Source of the DNA: Bombilactobacillus mellis
Lineage (GTDB): Bacteria; Bacillota; Bacilli; Lactobacillales; Lactobacillaceae
DNA length: 63,866 nucleotides
Assembly: GCF_000967245.1 (NCBI RefSeq)
Contig: NZ_KQ033882.1
Location: 4,382 to 68,247 of the forward strand
Direction of reading: 5' to 3'
Shown: piece by piece, positions 33,438 to 42,842 of the stretch
Layout of the letters: every line of letters starts with the position of its first letter
How positions within the stretch are numbered: position 1 is the first letter of the stretch
Notes under the pieces: model-generated
Told to the model about the DNA's origin: nothing
The model's database searches: none
The model's input: the letters and a program-made list of their open reading frames with translations, nothing else
Position numbers and translations under genes: made by a program

Positions 33438-34303
33438 CTGAACAAAATAATAATAATCAAATTTATCATGCTCCGGGGAATCGTTTTAATTTAAGATCTC
33501 AACCTTGGAGAATGATTAAAAGAGTTTCCGGATTATCACATATGGGATCTATAATGGATTTTTTGGTAACAACTTGGCTGGGTATTTTAGTGGGTTTGGG
33601 TATTTTAGGATTAGGATTATATGGTGCATTTTTTATAGTTAAACAAAATGATATGCAAACTCTTTGGCAGAATGTAAGTATAGCTAGTATTTATACAATC
33701 GGGGTACTTTTAATTACCTTAAATGCTTTGTTAACTAATCCTTCACATGGTTTACAAATTATCGTGAGTTTCAAATTTTTGATACACAAATTAATTTATC
33801 GAAGATTTATGACATATACCAAACTAAAAAATTTTCGAATTTGGCCGGGAGATGAATCTCAATCCGTTATTGAAGAAAATATTGAAGGAAAAAGTCAATA
33901 TATATCAGTTTTTAGAACACGAGGAATAGTCAGTCCTGTTTCCTTTGAGGAAGAAAAGGCAATGGCTTCTACCTTAAACAAACAAATGCTAACTAATTTA
34001 GAAAATGATACTTTAGTTATTAAAATGATTTCTATTGAAGATGCAGAAATAAAACCAAAGCCAATTCCTCCTAATGCAACACCAGCTATGATAAAGAAAA
34101 TAAATGAACAGTATCTAATGACTACGAAAAAAAAGGACAATAGGCAATTACAAACGACTTTATTTCTGGTTTCCCCGACGCCAGCAATTTTAAATAGTCG
34201 CATTCAAACAACAATACGAGCACTGGAGGCTGGTTTAGTTATGAATTATTCTTTGTTATCTGGTGAAGAAGCTAAGAAAACATTTGCTAAAATCTTCAAA
34301 TAA
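33434..34303 (+). CDS. VirB3/TcpE-like membrane protein with VirB4 N-terminal-like part, 289 residues
   Basis: Two membrane helices (about 45-70, WLGILVGLGILGLGLYGAFF, and 84-102), then a soluble domain (about 130-289) with QTTLFLVSPTPAILNSRI, which resembles the N-terminal domain of VirB4/TrbE ATPases. In Gram-positive systems a VirB3-like protein (TcpE, PrgI) usually precedes VirB4, as here. The combination suggests that the VirB4 N-domain has been split off and joined to the VirB3-like helices. ATG 33434 overlaps the previous stop. Confidence 0.55.
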   Translation: MTEQNNNNQIYHAPGNRFNLRSQPWRMIKRVSGLSHMGSIMDFLVTTWLGILVGLGILGLGLYGAFFIVKQNDMQTLWQNVSIASIYTIGVLLITLNALLTNPSHGLQIIVSFKFLIHKLIYRRFMTYTKLKNFRIWPGDESQSVIEENIEGKSQYISVFRTRGIVSPVSFEEEKAMASTLNKQMLTNLENDTLVIKMISIEDAEIKPKPIPPNATPAMIKKINEQYLMTTKKKDNRQLQTTLFLVSPTPAILNSRIQTTIRALEAGLVMNYSLLSGEEAKKTFAKIFK

Positions 34304-34317
34304 AAGGGGGGTGAACA

Positions 34318-36219
34318 TTGTTTAGTTTAAAAAGAAAGAAAAAGGCTGCTAGCAGTAATAATTTAAAAAAATTCAAAGATGATTTTGGATTTACTAATGG
34401 TTTTGGTTATAAAGATACCGACCCCTATTTATTTTTTAAAAGTCGGAATTTGGTAGCCTCTGTTTTTGACGTTTTATTTGATTATGGAACTCATAATCCG
34501 GAAGAAATAGGATGGATATGTAAAGTTATTCCATCTGAGAATATTCATCATTGTAAACTGTTGTTTTTTGAAAGAGAAAAAGGTGTTCCTAAACCGAAAC
34601 AAAAAGATATTATTCAAAAAAAGATGGCTTCCAATTTATATAGTGTTGATAATACTCCAGAAACCGATATGGAACAGTTAGCAAATAATGGGAACAGATC
34701 AGATGATATTAAGATTTCGGCCATTTTAGCCGGTAGGAAAGATACTATTATTGATAGTGATATATTGATGGTTATTGTATCAGATTCTCCTGAGCACATT
34801 GAGGAAGGTCTAGCTTTAATCAGAAATTCATATCATAATAATAATATTGATGGCATTACTCTAGTAAGAGAGGTTGGGAGACAATACCTAGAATTTAGAG
34901 ACCTATTATCTAAAGTATCAGCGGATAGTTTTCATAGTACGGATATGTCTACGGTGGCTGCTGATAGATTATTCTTTCCATCCAGCGGTTTTTCTGATGA
35001 ATATGGAGTTTCAGTAGGTATTGATATAGATTCGTTAATTTACAATAATTCTGCGATTATTGATTTCACCAGTGTTAAGAATGCAATTATCTGTACTGGA
35101 GAAATTAATCCAATAATATCTATTGGTGGCTTTGAAGGCGCAGCAGCCGTTAAAGATGGTGGAAGTGCTATTGCCCAAGTTATCAGTGATGGCACTTATT
35201 TAAGTGGCAGAGGACGAGTACATCATATTGTTATGGCTGGATATCCTTACAATAAGGAAGACAGCTTATACTTTGATATGGGTAAGAAAACTATCAATCC
35301 AATGGAAGTTTTTGGAACTCCTGAAACTGTTGTACAAGATGCTAATGATAATTTTGATAAGGTAACAGAAATGTTAATACTGGTTATGGAAAATAGTAAT
35401 AGTAATATTGATGATACCTATATTAGAGTTAATCTTGAAGCAATGTTGGAAGATTGGTTTATTTTTACAGCTGGTGGTCAAGGGCTTTATACCACTGATC
35501 CTAATAATGAACCTAAAAAAGCACAAATGATTTTGGCCACTGATAATCATGACAATTATCCAACTACTTCAGACTTTTTAATCAAGTTACGTGATAATTT
35601 TGCTCAAGCTAATGATCAAGAAAGTAAGCGAGAAGCTCAATTAATGTATAAAGCCGTTAAAACTGCTATTCATCAATATCCCAATTTATTTTCGGGTCAT
35701 ACTAATTTACCGAATCATTATGATAAAAACATTCATAATATTTATTATGACATTCAGGCTTACAGACACACTCCTAAAATTGCTGGGGTGGCTTTTTTAA
35801 ATACTTTAGCTTATGTAGTTAATCGTGCTCGTCAAAATGATACCATTGTAATTCATGGTCTAGATCAATTAGAAGTTCCTCTGGAAAGCATAATTCCTTA
35901 TAAAAAGATTATTAAACGCAAGAATATTGGCTTAATTACAACTTTTGAAGACAAAAATAGTCAAATTAATCCCAATAGTTATGAATCGTTTACAGGTACA
36001 ATGAACAATCAAGATATGATCGTTATTGGTGGTGTCTCTGATAAAGATGATGATGAAAATAATAAATATTTTAATATTAATTTTATTAATCGTTCTTGGA
36101 GTAGGGACATGCCAGAAAAGGTTGTACATGAGTTAAATTTAGAACAGCAAGGAGTGTTTTTTTGGTATCGTAAGTCTGATCAGCAAAGTGCTTTAATCAG
36201 GACGCACTTATTGCTTTGA
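34318..36219 (+). CDS. VirB4-like protein with degenerate nucleotide-binding motifs, 633 residues
   Basis: TTG 34318 follows AGGGGGGTGA. The C-terminal half runs in VirB4 order: NPIISIGGFEGAAAVKDGG at the P-loop position (residues about 263-282), then HHIVMAGYPYNKED, INPMEVF, NDTIVIHGLDQLEVP at Walker B, and KNIGLITTFEDKNSQ where VirB4 proteins have TTQ. The P-loop lacks the GxxGxGK[ST] pattern and Walker B lacks Asp-Glu, so ATP hydrolysis is doubtful. No other VirB4 is in the window. Alternatively it is a distant family of its own. Confidence 0.55.
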   Translation: MFSLKRKKKAASSNNLKKFKDDFGFTNGFGYKDTDPYLFFKSRNLVASVFDVLFDYGTHNPEEIGWICKVIPSENIHHCKLLFFEREKGVPKPKQKDIIQKKMASNLYSVDNTPETDMEQLANNGNRSDDIKISAILAGRKDTIIDSDILMVIVSDSPEHIEEGLALIRNSYHNNNIDGITLVREVGRQYLEFRDLLSKVSADSFHSTDMSTVAADRLFFPSSGFSDEYGVSVGIDIDSLIYNNSAIIDFTSVKNAIICTGEINPIISIGGFEGAAAVKDGGSAIAQVISDGTYLSGRGRVHHIVMAGYPYNKEDSLYFDMGKKTINPMEVFGTPETVVQDANDNFDKVTEMLILVMENSNSNIDDTYIRVNLEAMLEDWFIFTAGGQGLYTTDPNNEPKKAQMILATDNHDNYPTTSDFLIKLRDNFAQANDQESKREAQLMYKAVKTAIHQYPNLFSGHTNLPNHYDKNIHNIYYDIQAYRHTPKIAGVAFLNTLAYVVNRARQNDTIVIHGLDQLEVPLESIIPYKKIIKRKNIGLITTFEDKNSQINPNSYESFTGTMNNQDMIVIGGVSDKDDDENNKYFNINFINRSWSRDMPEKVVHELNLEQQGVFFWYRKSDQQSALIRTHLLL

Positions 36220-36233
36220 AGGAAAGTGTGAAA

Positions 36234-37487
36234 ATGAAACATAAAAAAGTAGGTAGGAGACCGTCTAGAATTATGTCGAGTCTCTTTTTGTTTACCTTAA
36301 TTTTGCCAGTAATTAGTCCTAATACAACTTATGCTAGTTTTGAAGGTTATGTAGCCAAAGATGATTGTGATTCTGCCAATTCTCAGCAAGCTTCTTCCGG
36401 AGCAAAACTCTCTGGAGTGCAAGGCGATTGGTTAACCAAAGGAACAATCGCTAATAATAATGCTCAACAAATATTTAATTATTTAACACAAACAATAGGA
36501 TTTTCTGGTGCTGGTGCTGCGGGAGCTTTAGCTGTCGCCAAGAGAGAAAGTAATTTTGATCCGCAAGCTCTTAATCCTGGTGGTGGTGTAGCTGGATGGT
36601 TTCAGTGGTCTGGCTTCACAAACACTGTCAATGGTTCAAGAATTACGGCTGAAGGATCAATTAAGGCTGGCGATAAAGGCACGTTAACGGCAGAAAATGA
36701 GTTAAAACTCATATCTTTCGAGCTTAATGGTGGCTGGAAAAATGCCAAAATGACAGTTGGGAATGATACTGATCCAGTTCAAGCTGCTAAAGACTGGTCT
36801 CTTTACTATGAAGGTGTCAGCTTATCAGATGGTCAAAGCAAAATTGGTCAGATTACTCAAGATGCTCAAGCAGCATATGTTGCATTTGGGGGTGCTAATA
36901 TTTCGGCTAATAGTGCTTTGCTAGGGGCTGCGGGTGCAGCGAATGCAGGTACTACAACAAAAAATCCGGATAATGAAAATTGTTCTGAGTCCACTGATTC
37001 TAGTGATGTTTTACAGGTAGCTAAAAGTCTATTAGGTTATTTTCATTATGGCCAATCTCATGGAATTTCTTATATTGGTTCAGTAGATAATCCGGATCAT
37101 AATGGCATCACTGATTGCTCTGGGTTTGTTTGGCTGGTCTTAAAAAAAGCTGGTTATAAGGTGCCAGAAAATATGGGGTGGTTTACCGGGTCAATGGAAG
37201 CAGACGCTAAAGGTGCGCATCATTGGCTAACAGAAATATCCGCAAACGAGGCTAAAGCTGGCGATATTGTTATTGTAAATACAGGTGGAGGCTCAGGTAA
37301 TAATGGACACACGGCCATTCTAGAGGAGAATTGGAAACCTCAATCACCATCTGACAATACTACTAAAGTTATTCAAATGGGCGGCAAAGGCGGAAGCGGA
37401 GGAGTTAATGAAGGAACATTTAAAGAATCGTTTTTAAGTTTATTGAATGGTAATTACACACTAACCTTTGCTCGGCCGCAAAAGTGA
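36234..37487 (+). CDS. Bifunctional wall hydrolase: lysozyme-like plus NlpC/P60 (VirB1/TcpG-like), 417 residues
   Basis: The start is ATG 36234 (GGAAAG 9 bases upstream). Signal peptide 1-34. A lysozyme-type domain (about 65-215) contains AVAKRESNFDPQALNPGGGV, AGWFQWSGF and the catalytic-type Glu in KRESNF. After a linker, NlpC/P60 (about 265-410) has the catalytic Cys295 in ITDCSGFVW and His359 in NNGHTAI. Two such domains cut glycan strands and stem peptides, opening the wall for the transfer channel. The same domain pair is found in TcpG, Orf14 of Tn916 and PrgK. Confidence 0.85.
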   Translation: MKHKKVGRRPSRIMSSLFLFTLILPVISPNTTYASFEGYVAKDDCDSANSQQASSGAKLSGVQGDWLTKGTIANNNAQQIFNYLTQTIGFSGAGAAGALAVAKRESNFDPQALNPGGGVAGWFQWSGFTNTVNGSRITAEGSIKAGDKGTLTAENELKLISFELNGGWKNAKMTVGNDTDPVQAAKDWSLYYEGVSLSDGQSKIGQITQDAQAAYVAFGGANISANSALLGAAGAANAGTTTKNPDNENCSESTDSSDVLQVAKSLLGYFHYGQSHGISYIGSVDNPDHNGITDCSGFVWLVLKKAGYKVPENMGWFTGSMEADAKGAHHWLTEISANEAKAGDIVIVNTGGGSGNNGHTAILEENWKPQSPSDNTTKVIQMGGKGGSGGVNEGTFKESFLSLLNGNYTLTFARPQK

Positions 37488-37498
37488 GGATCTAAATA

Positions 37499-38164
37499 AT
37501 GAAAAATATAATTAAATCTTATATACCACTCATAATAACAACGATTATAGTATTTGGTTTAATAGTAAGTGTACATGTGATTAAGGATAGTAACTTGAGA
37601 AGTGTGCAAGCCAGAGCAGCGCAAACTGAAAAGTTTAATAAAAAACAAATCAATTATTATCGACAAAAGGATCAAAAATTATCGAAACAGTATTTCTATA
37701 ATCAAATCACTAAAAGAGATTATGATGTTGTGGCGCGCAAAAAAAGTTTCAATGAAAGGATTAGTAAAGCTTTTACCATTACTTTTGAACAGACAAAAAA
37801 TAAAAATGATTATAATCAACTAGCTTCTAAATTAACGCCGCTTGTAGGTAGTAAATTTTCCAAAGAATTAAAAAGCAAAGTGAAACCTACTATGCAGCCG
37901 GATGGGGTTGAACGAACTCCTTTTGCTCATTTAGATAATTTAAAAATCGCTTATGGTCATCTCAATGAATCCACTCAGATAATACCAGTAGTGATATTTG
38001 CTTCTTACAGTTCACCAGCAATTGATGGCACTTCTACAGGCGTTATAACTAAAGGACAAGATCAAATAAAAAAATCATCTGGTATTTATAAAATCTCTTA
38101 TGATTTAATAGCTGATAAAATTGTGAATTTTAGTTTTAAAGAAGGTGCTATTGATCATGAGTAA
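37499..38164 (+). CDS. VirB8-like membrane protein A, 221 residues
   Basis: A short basic start, one membrane helix (7-28, YIPLIITTIIVFGLIVSVHV), a coiled stretch rich in Lys and Gln, and a C-terminal domain (about 85-215) alternating helices and strands, consistent with the NTF2-like fold of VirB8/TcpC. It has a clear paralogue in the next gene: compare SFNERISKAFTITFEQT with RKRSRQFFSIYLSW. VirB8-like proteins nucleate the channel. No lipobox. Fold assignment is inferred from size, topology and place. Confidence 0.55.
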   Translation: MKNIIKSYIPLIITTIIVFGLIVSVHVIKDSNLRSVQARAAQTEKFNKKQINYYRQKDQKLSKQYFYNQITKRDYDVVARKKSFNERISKAFTITFEQTKNKNDYNQLASKLTPLVGSKFSKELKSKVKPTMQPDGVERTPFAHLDNLKIAYGHLNESTQIIPVVIFASYSSPAIDGTSTGVITKGQDQIKKSSGIYKISYDLIADKIVNFSFKEGAIDHE

Positions 38165-38792
38165 GAAAGCAAAAATTCTTGAAGTCATCTGTTGTGTGGT
38201 AGTGATTCTTTTAGGATTTTTTGCTATCAAGCATAATATCCAGCAGGGAGCTCAAGAGGTGAATCATGTAAGATGTCTAGAAAAAAAATCTAATACAAAG
38301 TTGCAACAAGAAAAGAATAAGTATTATAAAAACTATAAAAAATATAAAAGTTTAGCGGCACAAAAAGCTTATTTAAACAAAGATCAAAAAGTAAGGGATT
38401 ATTATAAAGACTTTACTGAAGATCAGTTGATTAGAAAGCGTTCAAGGCAGTTTTTTAGTATCTATTTAAGCTGGTCTAATTCTCGTGACTATCTTCAGAG
38501 AGCTCACAAACTAGATAAAATTATTACTCCACAGCTAGCTCAAGATAAAAATATTTTTGATAACGGTAAAGATGTTACTGGCCATAACATAATTAAAAAT
38601 TTAGGATTACATTCGCGTTTAAACGATCTAACTATTTATAGTAATAATCAAATGTCATCCAATAAAATTGCTTTAATAAAAGTAGTACAGGAATCTTGGC
38701 GGCAAGATGAGAATCCGGGATTAAGTAATAGTTTTTATTTATTACAAATCAATTCTGATGCACTTGTAGATCAGGTTATAAGACTTAAATAG
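38157..38792 (+). CDS. VirB8-like membrane protein B, 211 residues
   Basis: ATG 38157 overlaps the end of the previous gene by 8 bases and follows AAGAAGGTG. It has a membrane helix (about 9-27, VICCVVVILLGFFAI), a lysine-rich coil, and a C-terminal domain that matches its neighbour in length and pattern, ending NSFYLLQINSDALVDQVIRL (compare SGIYKISYDLIADKIVNF). The pair may replace the two tandem NTF2-like domains of TcpC with two separate chains. Confidence 0.55.
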   Translation: MSKKAKILEVICCVVVILLGFFAIKHNIQQGAQEVNHVRCLEKKSNTKLQQEKNKYYKNYKKYKSLAAQKAYLNKDQKVRDYYKDFTEDQLIRKRSRQFFSIYLSWSNSRDYLQRAHKLDKIITPQLAQDKNIFDNGKDVTGHNIIKNLGLHSRLNDLTIYSNNQMSSNKIALIKVVQESWRQDENPGLSNSFYLLQINSDALVDQVIRLK

Positions 38793-38805
38793 GGAAGTGT
38801 TGGGT

Positions 38806-39297
38806 TTGAAAAATAGGAAGTATATCTTAAATTTTGGTATATGTATGCTTGTATTTTTGCTAGCTTTACTCTTATTATTTCATGATAATAAACATCAAAC
38901 TCGAGCATCTTATGACAATATTGCTACATCACCAACTAAGGGGTTGAAGATATTAGGTCAACCTAGTGTTGATCAAAAATCGCTAATTTTGGTCTTATAT
39001 AAAAATGATTGTAAATATTGTAAAAAAATAGAGAAGCCTGTAGTTCAAGAAATACAGAAATTGAAGGGGGAGAATAATAAGCCTCCTTTTTTAGTGCTTA
39101 ATCTAAACAGTGTTTCCCCACGGCAAAAAGTTATGCTATCAAAAAATATATTAGCTCTGGCTCCTAATCAAAGACTATTAACTCCAACATTCGCACTTAT
39201 CAAAAGTAAAGGCAATGGCTACTGGCAGACTTTAAAACTTTATTCTGGTACTGATCTGGCAAGAATTAAAAAGGTAATAGGAGATAATAATGATTGA
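38806..39297 (+). CDS. Membrane-anchored thioredoxin-like protein with CXXC, 163 residues
   Basis: The start is taken at TTG 38806, 8 bases after AGGGAAG; GTG 38797 and TTG 38800 are too close to that site. One membrane helix (about 7-25, FGICMLVFLLALLLLF), then an extracellular thioredoxin-fold domain with LILVLYKNDCKYCKKIEKPV (CKYC redox motif) and the cis-Pro region LTPTFALI. It would form or break disulfides outside the membrane, for example in the cysteine-containing wall hydrolase encoded two genes before the VirB8 pair. Redox proteins are not standard in Gram-positive transfer operons. Confidence 0.75.
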   Translation: MKNRKYILNFGICMLVFLLALLLLFHDNKHQTRASYDNIATSPTKGLKILGQPSVDQKSLILVLYKNDCKYCKKIEKPVVQEIQKLKGENNKPPFLVLNLNSVSPRQKVMLSKNILALAPNQRLLTPTFALIKSKGNGYWQTLKLYSGTDLARIKKVIGDNND

Positions 39298-40150
39298 AGA
39301 CGTAGTAATTGTTTTAGTTAGCTTTTTTCTAGTCGCAGGTATGTGTACCTACTATTATGCTGATATAAGGTTTCAGGATAATGCATATAAATGGATTATT
39401 TTTGCTTTGTTATGTTTAGCGGTTGTCGTTATAGAAATTTTAATGATGATTTACCGTTCGACTGCAAAAAACATTTTATTTATTGGTAATTTGATTCAGA
39501 TTTTAGATGGTGCAGCATTATTGTTAGTTACTCATTTGTCAAAGAAGATTGTTTATTTTTTTGTTGCAATCTTTTTAATAGTTTGGGTAGCAGCACTTGT
39601 AATATATTTTAAAAATCATCTGAAAAATCTGAAAAAGTTTGAAGAACAAAAAAAGCTAGATGAAGAAAGGAAAATCGAACAACAGCAAGTTTCACGACCG
39701 GCTAAAAATGACGAAAAAGATATAGCAAAATCTTCAAAGAATTTAAATGAAGTTTCCCCTACATCTGACCATTCAAATTCAATTGATTCAGGTCAAAATG
39801 AAGAAGATTCAATTAATTCAACCAACAATTCTACTATTCACTCTGAAAAGAGAATTAATGATATTGATTTAATGGATTCAGAGCTTAAAAATTTTGATAT
39901 TAGTAATTTTGAGGGGTTGAAACAGGTATTCAATGCTTCTAAGCAGGGACTTCAATTAATGAAACAAGGAGATGATTATATTGCGGTTTATTGTAATTCT
40001 CAAGGCTTCAGACAGATCAAGAGAATATTATCCAAAAATAGTATTGATATTTCACAATTGAAAGCACAGGCCGAGATAGTAACCTTCAATAAAGAAAAAA
40101 TTAAGGTTGTGCCAATAACTGAGTATTTAAAACAGTTTAAGAGGTCATAA
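39290..40150 (+). CDS. Membrane protein with cytoplasmic C-terminal domain, 286 residues
   Basis: Four membrane helices in the first 110 residues (about 4-22, 34-54, 62-80, 86-107), a charged linker (110-200, Lys/Glu/Gln/Ser rich) and a small C-terminal alpha/beta domain (about 205-286, KQGDDYIAVYCNSQGFRQIK). ATG 39290 overlaps the previous stop. It directly precedes the FtsK-like ATPase (1-base gap), so a membrane partner of the coupling ATPase is likely. Unrecognised family. Confidence 0.6.
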   Translation: MIEDVVIVLVSFFLVAGMCTYYYADIRFQDNAYKWIIFALLCLAVVVIEILMMIYRSTAKNILFIGNLIQILDGAALLLVTHLSKKIVYFFVAIFLIVWVAALVIYFKNHLKNLKKFEEQKKLDEERKIEQQQVSRPAKNDEKDIAKSSKNLNEVSPTSDHSNSIDSGQNEEDSINSTNNSTIHSEKRINDIDLMDSELKNFDISNFEGLKQVFNASKQGLQLMKQGDDYIAVYCNSQGFRQIKRILSKNSIDISQLKAQAEIVTFNKEKIKVVPITEYLKQFKRS

Positions 40151-40151
40151 A

Positions 40152-42842
40152 ATGATTAATTTTGACTTAATTTTTCAATGGATATTGCCTTTATCAATTG
40201 CTTTGATGTCTTATTATGGAGTGATGCATTTTTTTAGAAGAGTCTATGAATATGCTGATCTAGATAAACTTTGGTCATTTTTGATTAAAGCAGGTTTAAT
40301 AGCTGGAGCAATTACGTTAATTCTTTATTGTGTAATTACCGCTCCATGGTATGAACAGGCTAAATATTTACTTTTTTCAAGTTCTAATAAAGTACGGCAG
40401 ACGATAATTTGGCAAACTTTACTAAATTATATAAAAATAGGGTTAATTTGGTTGTTGTATTGGTTAGCAATTTATTTGCGTTCTATATTAATTGTTTGGC
40501 TTCCTTGCTTTTATATCACAATTCAAAGTTTAATTTGGCGTATTAGTTTTAATCGTACAGCTAATATCATTGTGCAGTTAATAATTTTGTCGCCGTGGCT
40601 GATGCTGAAATATTTATTCGGATATCAAACTCCATTTTTTGATTTTTTTCAAAAAAAATTATTTTTGGCCAAATTAAAGGAGAACCTCAATGACAGTTAT
40701 TTTGATGCTTTATCTGGATATGATGATCGAGGTAATAAGTTTGAAAATGGAGTTGGTGGAACGGTTCAAACCCAAAGAATTAAAAAAACAGCTTTAGCTA
40801 TTAGACAATCTCGTGTTGTGGTTAAAACTATGGATGGTCTAAGGTATGCAGAAATATTTGTTCGTAAAAGCCGAGAAACTGATACTGATCGCTTAATTGC
40901 TGAAGTTTTAAAAGGTCTAGGTTCAAGATTAACTGCTCCAAGTATTCGATTTCCGGAAGATGCCACTTTTTCAGCTGATAAAGGTGGTTTTTTATTTGAT
41001 AGCAGTGTTCCTTATAATGCAGCTGATGAATTAGGGCTGTGGAAAGATAATTTTAGTAATCCCTTTGCAGCGTCTAATAAGATTAAGAATAAAGGTAAGG
41101 GTTTTTTAGGAACTTATTTAACCAATTGCTTAAATATGTTGCGTTACTTTAGACATTTAACTCCGGCATCCTTTTTAGAAAAAATGCAGGCAAAAGATGC
41201 AAAGAGATTTTATCGTGATCCTACTTTAGATCGTTCTAAATATTTAGTAGAGCATAATTTAGATTTATCAGTTATTAAGACGCCCGTAGATCCAAAAACT
41301 GGAGCTACTATTAAGCAGCAGAAACAGCTTGCCTATAAAAAGGCTATGCAATTAGAACCTGATTTAAATCAAGTTCTCAATAGTTTTAAAATCAATGGAA
41401 CTTTCGACAATGTAATGGTCGGAGGTAATACAGCTGTTTATTCTTACACTTTACCTCGATCTCCTCATTTGCCTACCAATTTTGATAACCTTGCCAAGGG
41501 AATATCTAATATGTTGAAAATGCCTGATATCCCTATTGTATTGGTCAGTGCTGGTGTTCTCAAAATTTCTCTAGTTACTGGTGTTAACATTCCGGTTGAC
41601 TTTCGAGAAATGATTAAAAAACGGCCTTCCGGAGTATCTGAGGTAATATCCGGATTAATTGGTGTTGATGCCATGGGTAAGCCAATTGAATTTAGTTTAG
41701 GTAATCAAATCCCTCATATGATTTTATTTGGAAAAACTGGATCTGGTAAGACTGTAACCTTAATGAATATGATTTATTCAGTAATGGATAGTAAAAATCC
41801 CGAAGAAGTAAAAATAATTTATATTGATGGGAAAGGTAATTCATTTGAACTTATGAGAACAGATAATCCGGAAAATCCTGATTATCATCCTAATCCTTAT
41901 ACGTATGCACAACCAGCCGGCGCTGGTGATATTGAATATGTAAGGGCGTTATTTAATCACGTAGTTAAATTAACCCAAGACCGTATCGAGCTTTTTAAAA
42001 AATTCAATATCAGTAAAATCGAAGAATATAATAAAAGATTTCCGGACAAAAAGCTTTGTACAATTTTAGTTATTTGTGATGAATTATCAACAATTATTGA
42101 TCAAGATGCACAGTTAAAAAGTTCCGAAGCGGCAGAGAATAATGTTACTGATAAAATCGAATATCTAGCTAAAATGTCTCGTTCAGTCGGTATTCGCTTA
42201 ATTTTAGCTAATCAAACAGCTAGAAAAGAAAAAATACCTGGTCGAATCACTGCTAATATTTCGGGTCGCGTTAGTTTAGGAGTTACTGAACCAGTCGAAA
42301 GTGATATCGCATTGCCGGATACCGGTATTAAAGCGCACTATATCACGCAAGCCGGAGAATTTTACAGTTTAATGAAGGGGACTAATCATCCTGAACATGG
42401 TAATAGTCCTTTTTTGGAAGATGAAGAAATGTACGACTTAAACGATAAATTAGAAGAAAAATTTGGCCATCATGATTATGTATATACGCGCCAAGAAATT
42501 ATTGATGAATTTAGAAAGAGTAAAGGGGAAGAAGGTGATAATGACATGTACGTAGTACCAAATAATTTACCAAATCAAAATAGTTCAGTTCAGGATTTAT
42601 TGGCCGCAATTAAGAATAACCCCCAATGGGCTGTTGTTAATAGAAAAAGCCCAATTTTTGCTGAGAATAAAGATTTACATGCTGGGACTAAAAGAGAGGT
42701 TCATCATAAAGAAAAATTAATTAATGAGGCCTTTGAACAAGCACAAGATTTTATTAATGCTAAAAAGGCAGAGGAGGTTTTGGATGCTAGAAAACATTCT
42801 GGAAAATTTTTAGCGCGAGGCAAAGACAAAGGAGTTATTTGA
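40152..42842 (+). CDS. FtsK/SpoIIIE-type coupling ATPase (TcpA-like), 896 residues
   Basis: N-terminal membrane helices (about 8-25, 40-62, 92-135, 137-155). A large middle region (about 180-510) resembles the FtsK alpha and beta domains. The motor domain has Walker A LFGKTGSGKTVTL (about 525-537) and Walker B LVICDELS (about 638-645), and QTARKEKIPGRI. TcpA-type proteins are FtsK-like coupling ATPases that pump plasmid DNA in Tcp, Tn916 and similar systems. There is no C-terminal gamma (wHTH) domain; the last 70 residues are a charged helix. The next gene overlaps the stop. Confidence 0.85.
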   Translation: MINFDLIFQWILPLSIALMSYYGVMHFFRRVYEYADLDKLWSFLIKAGLIAGAITLILYCVITAPWYEQAKYLLFSSSNKVRQTIIWQTLLNYIKIGLIWLLYWLAIYLRSILIVWLPCFYITIQSLIWRISFNRTANIIVQLIILSPWLMLKYLFGYQTPFFDFFQKKLFLAKLKENLNDSYFDALSGYDDRGNKFENGVGGTVQTQRIKKTALAIRQSRVVVKTMDGLRYAEIFVRKSRETDTDRLIAEVLKGLGSRLTAPSIRFPEDATFSADKGGFLFDSSVPYNAADELGLWKDNFSNPFAASNKIKNKGKGFLGTYLTNCLNMLRYFRHLTPASFLEKMQAKDAKRFYRDPTLDRSKYLVEHNLDLSVIKTPVDPKTGATIKQQKQLAYKKAMQLEPDLNQVLNSFKINGTFDNVMVGGNTAVYSYTLPRSPHLPTNFDNLAKGISNMLKMPDIPIVLVSAGVLKISLVTGVNIPVDFREMIKKRPSGVSEVISGLIGVDAMGKPIEFSLGNQIPHMILFGKTGSGKTVTLMNMIYSVMDSKNPEEVKIIYIDGKGNSFELMRTDNPENPDYHPNPYTYAQPAGAGDIEYVRALFNHVVKLTQDRIELFKKFNISKIEEYNKRFPDKKLCTILVICDELSTIIDQDAQLKSSEAAENNVTDKIEYLAKMSRSVGIRLILANQTARKEKIPGRITANISGRVSLGVTEPVESDIALPDTGIKAHYITQAGEFYSLMKGTNHPEHGNSPFLEDEEMYDLNDKLEEKFGHHDYVYTRQEIIDEFRKSKGEEGDNDMYVVPNNLPNQNSSVQDLLAAIKNNPQWAVVNRKSPIFAENKDLHAGTKREVHHKEKLINEAFEQAQDFINAKKAEEVLDARKHSGKFLARGKDKGVI

